Assembly: GCA_963727915.1 (NCBI GenBank)
Contig: CAVSID010000004.1
Coordinates: 620,001-684,000 of the forward strand
Direction: 5' to 3'
Length of the DNA: 64,000 nt
From: CAWAND01 sp963727915
GTDB taxonomy: Bacteria; Chloroflexota; Anaerolineae; Anaerolineales; E44-bin32
Shown one piece after another: positions 55,694-64,000 of this stretch. Each line of letters starts with the position of its first letter. Position 1 is the stretch's first letter. A program made the translations under genes and the position numbers. The notes beneath the pieces were generated by a model, which searched no databases, was not told where the DNA came from, and was given only the letters and a program-made list of their open reading frames with translations.

Positions 55694-56943
55694 TCAGGCC
55701 GTTCGGCGGGCGCGGCTTGGCCGTCGATTGCCTGACGCCTCGGCGACCCTTACCGCTTGCCGGCCGGTGACGGGTATGCCGACGACCTCGACGCTGCCGG
55801 CCGGGCTTGCTGGGTTGAAATCGCCATAGTTGAAGCCAGATAGTCGCCGCCGCTCCATGGACTGGCCGAGCACGCGTTCGATCTGGCGCACGATGGGTTC
55901 ATCTTCCGGCTGGGCCAGCGTCAGCGCCTCGCCGACATGATGAGCGCGGCCTGTGCGTCCTACCCGGTGAGTGTAGGCGTCGGCCGTATCGGGCATGTCA
56001 TAGTTGATGACGTGCGTGATGTCGGCCACATCGATACCCCTCGAGGCCACATCCGTGGCAACCAGGATGTCGAACTGGTTGCCTCGAAACCCATCGATCG
56101 CCCGTTGGCGGCGGTTCTGGGTCATGTTGCCCTGCAGGGCTTCCGCCCGATAACCCTTCTTCCCCAGGTCCTTGGCCAGCCCACGCGCCCGGTGCTTCGT
56201 GCGGGTGAAGATCAGGGTGCGACCTTCAGTACCACGTTTGAGCATCTCCAGCAGGAGTTCCTTCTTGAGGCTGCCGGCCACCGGGTAGAGCGCGTGTGAG
56301 ACCGTCTTGGGCGGTGCGCTGGCGCCGACTTGAACGCTCATGGGGTCGTGCATGATCCCGTCCGCCAGGCGCCGGATCTCGCCAGGCATCGTGGCCGAGA
56401 AGAAGAGTGTCTGACGCTGGGCCGGGATCAGCTTCATGATGCGGCGGACCTCGGGCAGGAAGCCCATGTCACACATCCGGTCGGCTTCGTCAAGCACCAG
56501 CACCTCGACGTGGGAAAGATTGATATGCGCCTTCGCCGGCCAAGTCGAGCAAGCGACCCGGGCAGGCGACCACGATCTCGGCCCCCCGCCGCAGGGCCCC
56601 CAGCTGGGCGTTCTTGCTGACCCCGCCATAGATCGCCACGCTTCGCACTCGCGTGCTCCGTCCAAACTGTCGGCCGGCCTGGTGGATCTGTTCGGCAAGC
56701 TCGCGGCGTTGGCGCCAGGATCAGCGCCCGCACGCCACGCCCCGGCCGGGTGATCAGACGCTGCAGGATCGGCAGCATGAAGGCCGCCGTCTTACCCGTC
56801 CCTGTTTGTGCAATGCCGATCAGGTCTCGACCGGAAAGGATGGGGAGAATTGCCTGCTGCTGTATGGGGGTTGGGGAGGCGTAGCCGGCCGACTTGATTC
56901 CGGCGTGAAGCTGCGCATCAAAGGGGAAATCATCGAAACTCAA
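55694..56943 (-). CDS. DEAD-box ATP-dependent RNA helicase (frameshifted)
   Basis: About 415 residues. The TTG at 56943 is preferred, with AAGGAG seven bases upstream, giving MSFDDFPFDAQLHAGIKSAGYASPTPIQQQAILP (Q motif). Then IGIAQTGTGKTAAFMLPIL (motif I), RALILAPT, and in other frames ELAEQIHQAGRQFGR and VLVLDEADRMCDMGFLPEV (DEAD), FFSATMPGEIRRLA (SAT), TLIFTRTKHRARGLA, ILVATDVASRGIDVADITHVINYD and YTHRVGRTGRA (motif VI). The C-terminus is short and basic. Frame changes near 56705 and 56545. RhlE-like; remodels RNA, often in ribosome assembly or cold response. Confidence 0.9.
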
Positions 56944-57532
56944 GAGAATGCTCCTTGGCTGTGTTGAGCCAGGTCGCACCCTCAGCTCACCATCAACAAA
57001 AAACCGGCAGCCCTATGCTGCCAGTCATAGAGAATATCGGACGCGGCTTGGAGCTCCGCGGTCACGAGCCGCACTATACCATGCCAACCAGCCTGAGTCC
57101 ATGGCCGGTTTGGCGATCGTCGGGGCGTCGAGCAGCCAACCGGCGCAAGCCAGCGGGGTCAGCAGGCTTGTGGCGCACAGGCTTGGGAAAGCAGATTCCC
57201 CGGTTCGAGCTTCCGCCCGATTTCGTTTCGCCATTGTTTGACAGGCTAACTCGGCGGGCGATACAATCTTGAGGTGCGAGTGCCCGGTTGGCGAACCTCT
57301 CGAGTAGCGTTGGGCCCGAAGGCACCTTTGCACAGCGATCTCCAAGTCTCACGCGGAGATCGGCCAGTTTGTGAAAGGTTTCACAAATTGGATGCGTTCG
57401 AAGATCTGGTGTGGCCGAACGCAAGCAAATCTGACTCGAAAAGGAGGCGCCACCACACAGCGACGATCACCACGTAGGTATAAGTAGTTCAACCATTCGA
57501 CGGTACGTTCACTGTATAGGTAGGAGTTGAAG
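56944..57532 (+). other. Intergenic/leader region upstream of the sugar ABC importer
   Basis: About 590 bases without a supported gene. It contains the 18-bp palindrome at 57369-57386 and, closer to the gene, AT-rich boxes (TATAAG near 57479, TATAGG near 57515) that could be promoter elements. Divergent promoter for the helicase probably lies at the left end. Confidence 0.5.
57369..57386. promoter_or_regulatory. 18-bp palindrome upstream of the sugar ABC operon (site 7)
   Basis: TTGTGAAAGGTTTCACAA, a perfect TTGTGAA-N4-TTCACAA. It lies 146 bases upstream of the substrate-binding-protein start. Confidence 0.6.
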
Positions 57533-58723
57533 ATGAATAGCAAGATGCTCAAACTCGTCACGTCGGTGATGATCCTTGGCCTGGCCGCAGCTGCTTGCGG
57601 TCCAGCGGCCACCACCACCCCCGCCGCCTCGGCGGCCCCTGCAACCGAGATGACCCAAGCCACGGCCACGCAGGCCATGGCGTCAACGGCGGCTCCAACC
57701 CAGTCCGCCAGCAGCGGTGCGGGCACGATCGCCCTGCTGCTCCCCGAAACCAAGACGGCCCGCTACGAGAGCGCCGACAAGCCGGACTTCGAGGCCAAGT
57801 TCAAGGAACTCTGCCCGGACTGTCAGATCATCTACAGCAACGCCAACCAGGACGCCAGCTCCCAGCTGTCGCAGGCGGAAGCCGCCCTGACCAACGGCGC
57901 CCAGGTGCTCGTGCTCGACCCCGTTGACTCGTCGGCCGCTGGGGCCATCGCTGACAAGGCCAAGGCCCAAGGCGTGCCCGTCATCGCTTATGACCGCCTG
58001 ATCCTCAACTCGGACGGCGTCAACTACTACATCTCCTTCAACAACGTCAAGGTCGGCGAGCTGCAGGCACAAAGCCTGGTGGACGATCTCAACTCGATGA
58101 GCGTTACCAACCCACAGATCGTGATGATCAACGGCTCCCCGACGGACAACAACGCCAGCCTGTTCAAGCAGGGCGCGCACAGCGTCTTCGATCCGCTGGT
58201 GGCCGCAGGCAGTCTGACCATTGCCAAGGAATACGACACGCCGGACTGGAGCCCAGATCAGGCTCAGAACGAGATGCAGCAGGCGCTGACCGCCCTGAAC
58301 AACAAGGTCGATGGCGTGTACGCCGCCAATGACGGCACCGCCTCCGGTGCCATCGCTGCCATGAAGGCCGCCGGACTAAGCCCGCTCCCGCCCATCACCG
58401 GGCAGGACGCCGAGCTGGCAGCTATCCAGCGCATCCTGACGGGCGAGCAGTACATGACGGTCTATAAGGCGATCAAGCCGGAAGCAGAGGCTGCAGCCCA
58501 GCTCGCCTACGACCTGATGACTGGGACCAGTGTGCCGGACAGCATGACCAACGGCGACACGACCAACAACGGTTCCATCGATGTCCCCTCGGTCTTACTG
58601 ACCCCGGTGGCCGTCACCAAGGACAACATCAAAGACACCGTCGTGGCCGACGGGTTCTGGACCATCGATCAGATCTGCACCACGGACTATGCTGACGCCT
58701 GTACAGCAGCTGGTCTGAAGTAG
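57533..58723 (+). CDS. Sugar ABC transporter substrate-binding lipoprotein (ribose/xylose type)
   Basis: About 396 residues. AGGAG six bases before the ATG at 57533. Lipobox LGLAAAACG with Cys near residue 24, then a Thr/Ala-rich linker, then a periplasmic-binding-protein fold of the type-I sugar group: AGTIALLLPETKTARYESADKPDFEAKFKEL, VLVLDPVDSSAAGAIADKAKAQGVPVIAYDRLIL, YYISFNNVKVGELQA, VMINGSPTDNNASLF, VDGVYAANDGTASGAIAAMKAAGL and ITGQDAELAAIQRILTGEQYMTVYK. Closest in style to XylF/ChvE. Feeds the downstream ATPase and permease. Intact. Confidence 0.9.
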   Translation: MNSKMLKLVTSVMILGLAAAACGPAATTTPAASAAPATEMTQATATQAMASTAAPTQSASSGAGTIALLLPETKTARYESADKPDFEAKFKELCPDCQIIYSNANQDASSQLSQAEAALTNGAQVLVLDPVDSSAAGAIADKAKAQGVPVIAYDRLILNSDGVNYYISFNNVKVGELQAQSLVDDLNSMSVTNPQIVMINGSPTDNNASLFKQGAHSVFDPLVAAGSLTIAKEYDTPDWSPDQAQNEMQQALTALNNKVDGVYAANDGTASGAIAAMKAAGLSPLPPITGQDAELAAIQRILTGEQYMTVYKAIKPEAEAAAQLAYDLMTGTSVPDSMTNGDTTNNGSIDVPSVLLTPVAVTKDNIKDTVVADGFWTIDQICTTDYADACTAAGLK

Positions 58724-58787
58724 CTATCACGTCCGCCACATTGTCACCCGCCTTGAAGGTCGGTGACGATGCGGTAGTCGTGAAGAA

Positions 58788-58820
58788 GGAGCAGCCGCGG
58801 CGATCTGCCGCGGCTGCTCC
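58788..58820 (+). promoter_or_regulatory. Intercistronic hairpin between binding protein and ATPase genes
   Basis: 14-bp perfect arms GGAGCAGCCGCGGC / GCCGCGGCTGCTCC with a 5-base loop GATCT. It lies 65 bases after the binding-protein stop and 15 bases before the ATPase ATG. Such structures commonly stabilise the upstream message or attenuate read-through, giving excess binding protein. Confidence 0.6.
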
Positions 58821-58835
58821 GAACGGAGAGCGCGC

Positions 58836-59636
<801 letters not shown>

Positions 59637-59678
59637 GCATGAACGACGTTATTCCCCTTCTCCGGAAGCGTGGCCGCA

Positions 59679-60929
59679 ATGGTTGAAGAAACGCCCCCAA
59701 GCGGGAACCAGCAGGGCCCCTCCATCGCTACTGCGCTTCAGAACTTCCTTCCGCGGCGTTTGACCGAGGGTCGAACTGGGCTCCCTGCCGATCCTGATTG
59801 GGCTGGGTGTCATCGCCGCCATCTTCCAGGCGGCCAACCATCATTTCCTCAGCCCTCTGAACCTGACCAATTTGGTGGTCCAGATCTCGGCCATTGGCAC
59901 GATCTCGGTGGGTGTGGTCCTTGTGCTGCTCATCGGAGAAATCGATCTGTCGGTGGGTGCCGTCAGCGGCCTGACGGCTGGCGTGATGGCCGTGCTGGCG
60001 GTCAAGCTCGGATGGTTCGGCCCATTGGCGGTGTTGGCCGGGATCCTGGCCGGTGCCGGAATTGGTCTCCTGCAGGGGGCCTGGTTCGCCAAGATCCACG
60101 TCCCCTCCTTCGTCGTTACCCTCGCCGGCTACCTTGGATGGCAGGGTGCCCTGCTGTACGTTCTCGGCAACACGGGCACGATCAATCTCAACGATCCCGT
60201 TTATCGTAGGGTTGGCTCAACACGCGCATGCCCATCTGGTTCGGCTGGGCGCTAGCCGGGGCCCTGCTGCTGGTATTCGCCTGGCGCACGCTCGCCGACT
60301 GGTCGCGCCGCAGCAAGCTCAATCTTCAGGTCGCTTCGGGTTGGTCGATTGCCGGCCGGGTTGCCATCATCGCTGCGGCCGCCCTGGGTTCGGTGGCCCT
60401 GATGAGCGTCAACCGGAACCCGGTCAAGAACGGGCCGCCGATTAGCGGGGTGCCCACCGCCATCCTGGCACTGCTCGCCTTCGTCATTTGCTTCGATTTG
60501 ATCTTGCGGCGCACCCGCTTCGGCCGGGCGGTTTTCGCCGTCGGCGGGAACGTCGAAGCCGCCCGGCGGGCAGGCATCAACGTCGATCGTCTGCGGATCA
60601 CTATTTTCGTGCTGTGTTCGAGCCTGGCGGCAACCGGCGGGATCCTGGCTGGTTCTCGCCTGTTGGCGGTCAACCAATCTTCGGGCAGCGGTGACGTGCT
60701 ACTCAACGCCATTGCTGCCGCAGTCATCGGCGGTACTAGCCTGTTCGGCGGACGCGGCAGTACCTGGGCCGCGCTGCTCGGCGCCCTGGTGATTGGGTCC
60801 ATATCCAACGGTATGGACCTGCTGGCCTTCGCCTCGTCGGTGAAGTTCATGGTGACGGGGGCGGTGCTGCTGCTAGCCGTGACCGTGGACGCACTGGGTC
60901 ATTCCCGCCGAGAGCAAAGCGGTACTTGA
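59679..60929 (+). CDS. Sugar ABC transporter permease, XylH/RbsC type (frameshifted)
   Basis: About 416 residues joined. The N-terminus from the ATG at 59679 (MVEETPPSGNQQGPSIATAL) switches frame near 59775 to LPILIGLGVIAAIFQAANHHFLSPLNLTNLVVQISAIGTISVGVVLVLLIGEIDLSVGAVSGLTAGVMAVLAV, the BPD_transp_2 signature, and again near 60215 to the second half with FGRAVFAVGGNVEAARRAGINVDRL and VIGGTSLFGGRGSTWAALLGALVIGSISNGMDLL. Large hydrophobic content with the central loop longer than in RbsC, as in XylH. Completes the importer; the imported sugar is unknown. Confidence 0.87.
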
Positions 60930-60996
60930 CCTGCGGAAACGAACGGGACGCCCGTGGAAGGGACGCTTCCATAGGAGCCAACACCGGAAGACCGCT

Positions 60997-61014
60997 TTGT
61001 GAAATCCATCACGA
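60997..61014. promoter_or_regulatory. 18-bp palindrome between convergent units (site 8)
   Basis: TTGTGAAATCCATCACGA: left half perfect, right half with two changes, AATCC centre shared. It lies 68 bases after the permease stop and before the convergent ASKHA gene's end, so no downstream start is visible. Its position argues that not every copy is a promoter operator. Confidence 0.42.
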
Positions 61015-61142
61015 ACCACGGCGAGTTTTCCCGGTGCTGTATTCTGAAGCGTGGCTGGGAGAGCGGCGGAGGAGCGGCGCATCAGCCCTGGTCAGGCGCA
61101 CCCACGCCTCATCGGATCCGGGGCCGGCGTTTGTCGAGCGGC

Positions 61143-62731
61143 TCAGGGCTGGCCGGCGGACTTTGGGGCCAACGCCATCGCCCCAACATAGCGCTCCATA
61201 AACTCGGATTCCGAATCGAGGTTGACTTGCTCAGCCTGTTGGGCCAGGACTTCACCGTGCGCAAACCCCTGGTCGAAGAGAAACTGGGCAGCGCCGAAGC
61301 CGGCGCCGTTGGCGATGGTCTCCACGGTTTCCGGTCTTACCGGTGGAATCATCCCCAACGAGAGCACGGCATCGATATCGACCTGGCCGCCGAATGAACC
61401 GGTCAGGATCACCCGCTGCATGTCGGGCGGCGTCAGGCTGAGTTTCGACATCAGGATGTCGATGGCGGCCCGGATGGCGCCCTTGGCCTTTTGAAGCTCA
61501 CGAATGTCCCATTGCGTCAGGTAAAGGGGTGTGCCGCTCACCAAGTGGAACCTGGCTGCTCCCATGGGGTCCCGGTCAAACCGGGCGGCAAGTGAGGCAG
61601 GTTGGCCCGCAAAGCGCCCGTTGGGCTCGATCAAACCCACCTGGAGCAGGTGATGGACCAAGCTCATCAAGCCCGAGCCCGTCATCCCAATCGGAGGTTC
61701 ATCAGCGATGGTTGTCAGGACGAGGTCACCGTCGGACCAGGATGCCTGAACGATGGCACCGTCCACGGCCCGGCTGCCACAGGAAATGTTAACCCCCTCG
61801 AACGCCGGACCAGCCGCCGTGGAGGCGGTCAGAATTCGGCGGCCATCCGTCACCATCACTTCCCCGTTGGTCCCCAAATCAATGGCAGCCATCGGCCCGT
61901 CGGTCTTATCGAAGTCGAAATAGGCCAGGCAAGCCAGCGCATCCGAACCCACAAAACCGCCGATCAACGGGGGCAGCATCACCTGGACGCCGTCGGGGAA
62001 GATGCCCCTCCATCATCGAGCTGGCATCCTTGACCGCCTGGCGCTGATAGGGTTGGAACGGGATCCTCGCCAAGCCTTCGACGGGGAGTCCGGTGAGCAG
62101 GTGGTGCATGGCCACGTTGCCGACGATGGTGACGCGTTGGATGCGATCCCGGATTCTCTGCGGCATGCGCAGTGAATCGACCGCCTGGTTGATGGACGCC
62201 AGCGCGAGCCGCCGCAACCGCTGGCGGTCCTCGTCCCGATTGATGGCGGCGTTCAGCCGGGATATGACATCTGCGCCGTAGACGGTCTGCTGATTGAGAG
62301 CTCGCCGAGCCAGCGCACACCTCGCCGTTGTCCAACATCGCCAGAAAGGCGGCCACCGTGGTCGTGCCAAGATCAATCGCCAGCCCGATCGGTGCCTGGC
62401 TCCGCAGGTAACGATTGCTGCTGCGAAAGATCTTGTTGGAATAGACCACGATCGGCGACAGAACCACCCGGGCATCGCCCGCCACCCGCGCCCGGCACGC
62501 CAGCCTGCTGTTGAGCGCAAGTTCCCCGGCGGTCAGGTGCTCGAGCTCGACCTCATCGGGCGGCGCCACGCCCTCTTCGGCCAGGACTTTGCACAAACCG
62601 CATATGCCGCGGCCAGCGCACGGCTGTTCCAGCGGCAGGCCGGTTGTGGCGATGACGTCGCCGAGGATCTGGCCCTCTTCAGCGCCGGCTGTCGCCGTTT
62701 GCTCTCCATACACGACCGTTACCTCGGGCAT
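61143..62731 (-). CDS. Ferredoxin-ASKHA protein, corrinoid activation/regeneration (RamA/RACo-like; frameshifted)
   Basis: About 530 residues joined. N-terminal [2Fe-2S] domain with CAGRGICGLC (C-x5-C-x2-C) and a later Cys in LACRA. Then the DUF4445/ASKHA ATPase part: APIGLAIDLGTTTVAAFLAML, QTVYGADVISRLNAA, VTIVGNVAMHHLLTGLPVEGLA, VMLPPLIGGFVGSDALACL, AAIDLGTNGEVMVTDGRRILTASTAAGPAFEG, and VILTGSFGGQVDIDAVLSLGMIPP. These proteins reduce inactive Co(II) corrinoid of methyltransferases using ATP. Frame changes near 62310 and 62005. No methyltransferase or corrinoid protein is in the window; the Fe-S protein at 63424 is the nearest partner. Confidence 0.85.
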
Positions 62732-63423
62732 TGCGTCAGGCGTCCAGCCTTCCCTTTACTCAAGAATTCGCGCGACCTGCTAGCTTGGGATCCCTGGGGG
62801 ACGAGGTTTCAACCTCTCGGCGCGCCAATTGATTCCCGGCCGAAAAGCGAATCCCTGCGCCTTCGGCGCGCACGTCACAGTTGTCCACGATGCAGCAAGC
62901 TTACCTCACACTGGAAGACAACGTCAGGGAGAGGTTTGGCAGGCGGAGGTCGGGAAGGCGAGGGAGGCTTATACGCCTGGCAGCTCGTCACCCGATCCCG
63001 ACCACGAGGGTTGGACATCCCCCGACCCCGGGCCGGTCGGCTCGGGGCTCGAACTCGACGTCGGCACCTCAACCCCAATCCTGGACGGAAGGGGACGGCA
63101 CCAGGCATCTACGCTCAATTCGAAGCTCAAGGGTCGAAAGCAACGAAGGCAATCAAGGCAATGCCGCGTGGGGTTTCGCGCCATGGGTCCTGGGATACGC
63201 GCGTGAACAATTCCGTAAGCTCAGCCGCGCCCGTGTGGGATCACTGGCCGCCTGCCTCAGCCGATGGACTGAATAGAGCCTGCGTCCTCCGCCCAAATGA
63301 TCAGCAACTGCACAAGCGAACCCGGATACTAAATGCTCCGGGAAGGTATCCTTCCTGCAGCCGTGCATTCGGTGGCCCGATGACCTCGGGACATGAGGAT
63401 CGCCGGAAGCGGCCTCCCGCAGG
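62732..63423. other. Intergenic region between the ASKHA protein and the Fe-S protein genes
   Basis: About 690 bases. I see no supported coding region, RNA or repeat; reading frames here have no family features. It could contain a small gene hidden by indels, but nothing marks one. Confidence 0.45.
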
Positions 63424-63987
63424 CTATGGATGACTTTCATCCCCGCTCCCCACTGCGGGGACGCTCAGCACTGCCGACTTGATTTCAAATAGGTTCGTTT
63501 GGTAGGCGGACTCCAGCAAGACCGGGCAGTCTTCCGGCTGGCGCTGTCCCGCCGCAAGTTTGAGGGCGAACGTGAAACAGGTTGGTTCGCCGCACCGACG
63601 ACAGTTGCCACGCGGCAACAGCTTGTAGATGTCCATCGGAACTGGGCGTTGGTGACTTTCGTAGTCAGGGGTAATCGCCTCACGCTGGGACCAGGTTTGA
63701 TTGACGAGCTCAACCAGTTCGTCCAGCTCAGTCATGGCTTGGTCCCGGTCTTCGACGTTGGCGACGGCGATTTCCGTGGCGTGAAACGAAACGTGGAGGC
63801 CGCCCTTTTTCCACGTCAGTGCCGGGACACGAGGGTGAAAGACCGCCCCCGTCAGGCGGGCATTCAACAAGGGAAGAACAGGGCGGATGTCCGCCTCAAG
63901 ATGCGCAACAGCTGCGAAGTGTTCGGTACCCGGATCGCAGGGAGGTGTGAAGATCTCCAGATCGTAACCTTGAATGAGCGTCGTCAC
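63424..63987 (-). CDS. [4Fe-4S]-domain protein, CO-dehydrogenase/corrinoid-protein-type Fe-S domain
   Basis: 187 residues. The GTG at 63987 has GAGGAGG just upstream. The C-terminal half holds a C-x2-C-x4-C-x16-C motif in MDIYKLLPRGNCRRCGEPTC and on to EDCP, the PF04060-type cluster domain found in the corrinoid Fe-S protein and in related small proteins. The N-terminal half (EADIRPVLPLLNARLTGAVFHPRVPALTWKKGGLHVSF) has no family name I can give, but such proteins occur with corrinoid-methyltransferase operons. With the ASKHA protein downstream it suggests C1/methyl-transfer chemistry. The window ends just upstream. Confidence 0.75.
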   Translation of the reverse strand: MTTLIQGYDLEIFTPPCDPGTEHFAAVAHLEADIRPVLPLLNARLTGAVFHPRVPALTWKKGGLHVSFHATEIAVANVEDRDQAMTELDELVELVNQTWSQREAITPDYESHQRPVPMDIYKLLPRGNCRRCGEPTCFTFALKLAAGQRQPEDCPVLLESAYQTNLFEIKSAVLSVPAVGSGDESHP

Positions 63988-64000
63988 GGGGACCTCCTCG

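Overview
The window is a GC-rich bacterial chromosome segment with tightly packed, mostly operonic genes. I see no mobile elements, CRISPR arrays or RNA genes. F420-dependent oxidoreductases, several lipoproteins, a ribose/xylose-type ABC importer and the style of the DinB and LLM proteins suggest a Chloroflexota (Anaerolineae-like) organism with anaerobic metabolism. This placement is inference, because there is no rRNA or ribosomal protein in the window. About twenty otherwise conserved genes carry single-base frameshifts, often several each, at scattered places. I read these as residual assembly indels and annotate the genes as whole.

Layout. 1-3205 (+): hydrogenase maturation genes hypF (partial), hypC, hypD, hypE. 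3351-12320: a 'selenium-linked' purine/hydantoin set, with a YgeY-type M20 hydrolase (+), then SsnA-type amidohydrolase, molybdenum hydroxylase and FAD subunit (-), and divergent from them an LLM oxidoreductase and hydantoinase HyuA (+). 12327-28170 (-): a long run of 17 same-strand genes. In transcription order these are HPr, GntR/UTRA regulator, mannose/sorbose-family PTS IIA, Zn-dehydrogenase, IIB, IIC, IID, class I aldolase, EamA exporter, a second Zn-dehydrogenase, then glycine-reductase-like grdE, grdB (UGA/selenocysteine), grdC, grdA (UGA/selenocysteine), aldehyde dehydrogenase, F420:NADP oxidoreductase-like protein and an LLM enzyme. Enzyme I (ptsI) lies divergently at 28841-30556 (+) across a candidate operator region. 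31351-35722: ClC channel/antiporter and convergent NAD-salvage genes (nicotinamidase-like, pncB). 35878-49600: lipoproteins, HD hydrolase, DUF6220-like protein, a ferric-reductase-like/ApbE/small-protein module, HtrA protease, a two-component system and a sulfatase-like membrane protein. 49810-57000: bacterioferritin, a stand-alone PEP-synthase-type domain protein, glutamate dehydrogenase, DinB, DEAD-box helicase. 57533-60929 (+): sugar ABC importer. 61143-63987 (-): ferredoxin-ASKHA corrinoid-activation protein and an Fe-S protein.

The main find is the 12-28 kb run. A complete PTS, two paralogous dehydrogenases and an aldolase sit directly upstream of a selenoprotein reductase of the glycine/sarcosine/betaine reductase family. 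That reductase departs from the classical enzyme in three ways: GrdE lacks the cysteine that normally becomes the pyruvoyl group, GrdB lacks the first cysteine of its UXXCXXC motif, and no grdD is present. Both UGA codons are in the exact family context, and grdB has a well-formed bacterial SECIS hairpin. I infer a carbohydrate-linked reductive pathway with a substrate other than glycine, possibly undescribed.

A second window-wide signal is an 18-bp palindrome, TTGTGA-N6-TCACAA, found in eight places, six of them at or just upstream of gene starts. It matches the Rex operator (TTGTGAA-N4-TTCACAA) and also the CRP core (TGTGA-N6-TCACA). Five copies share the same asymmetric centre.
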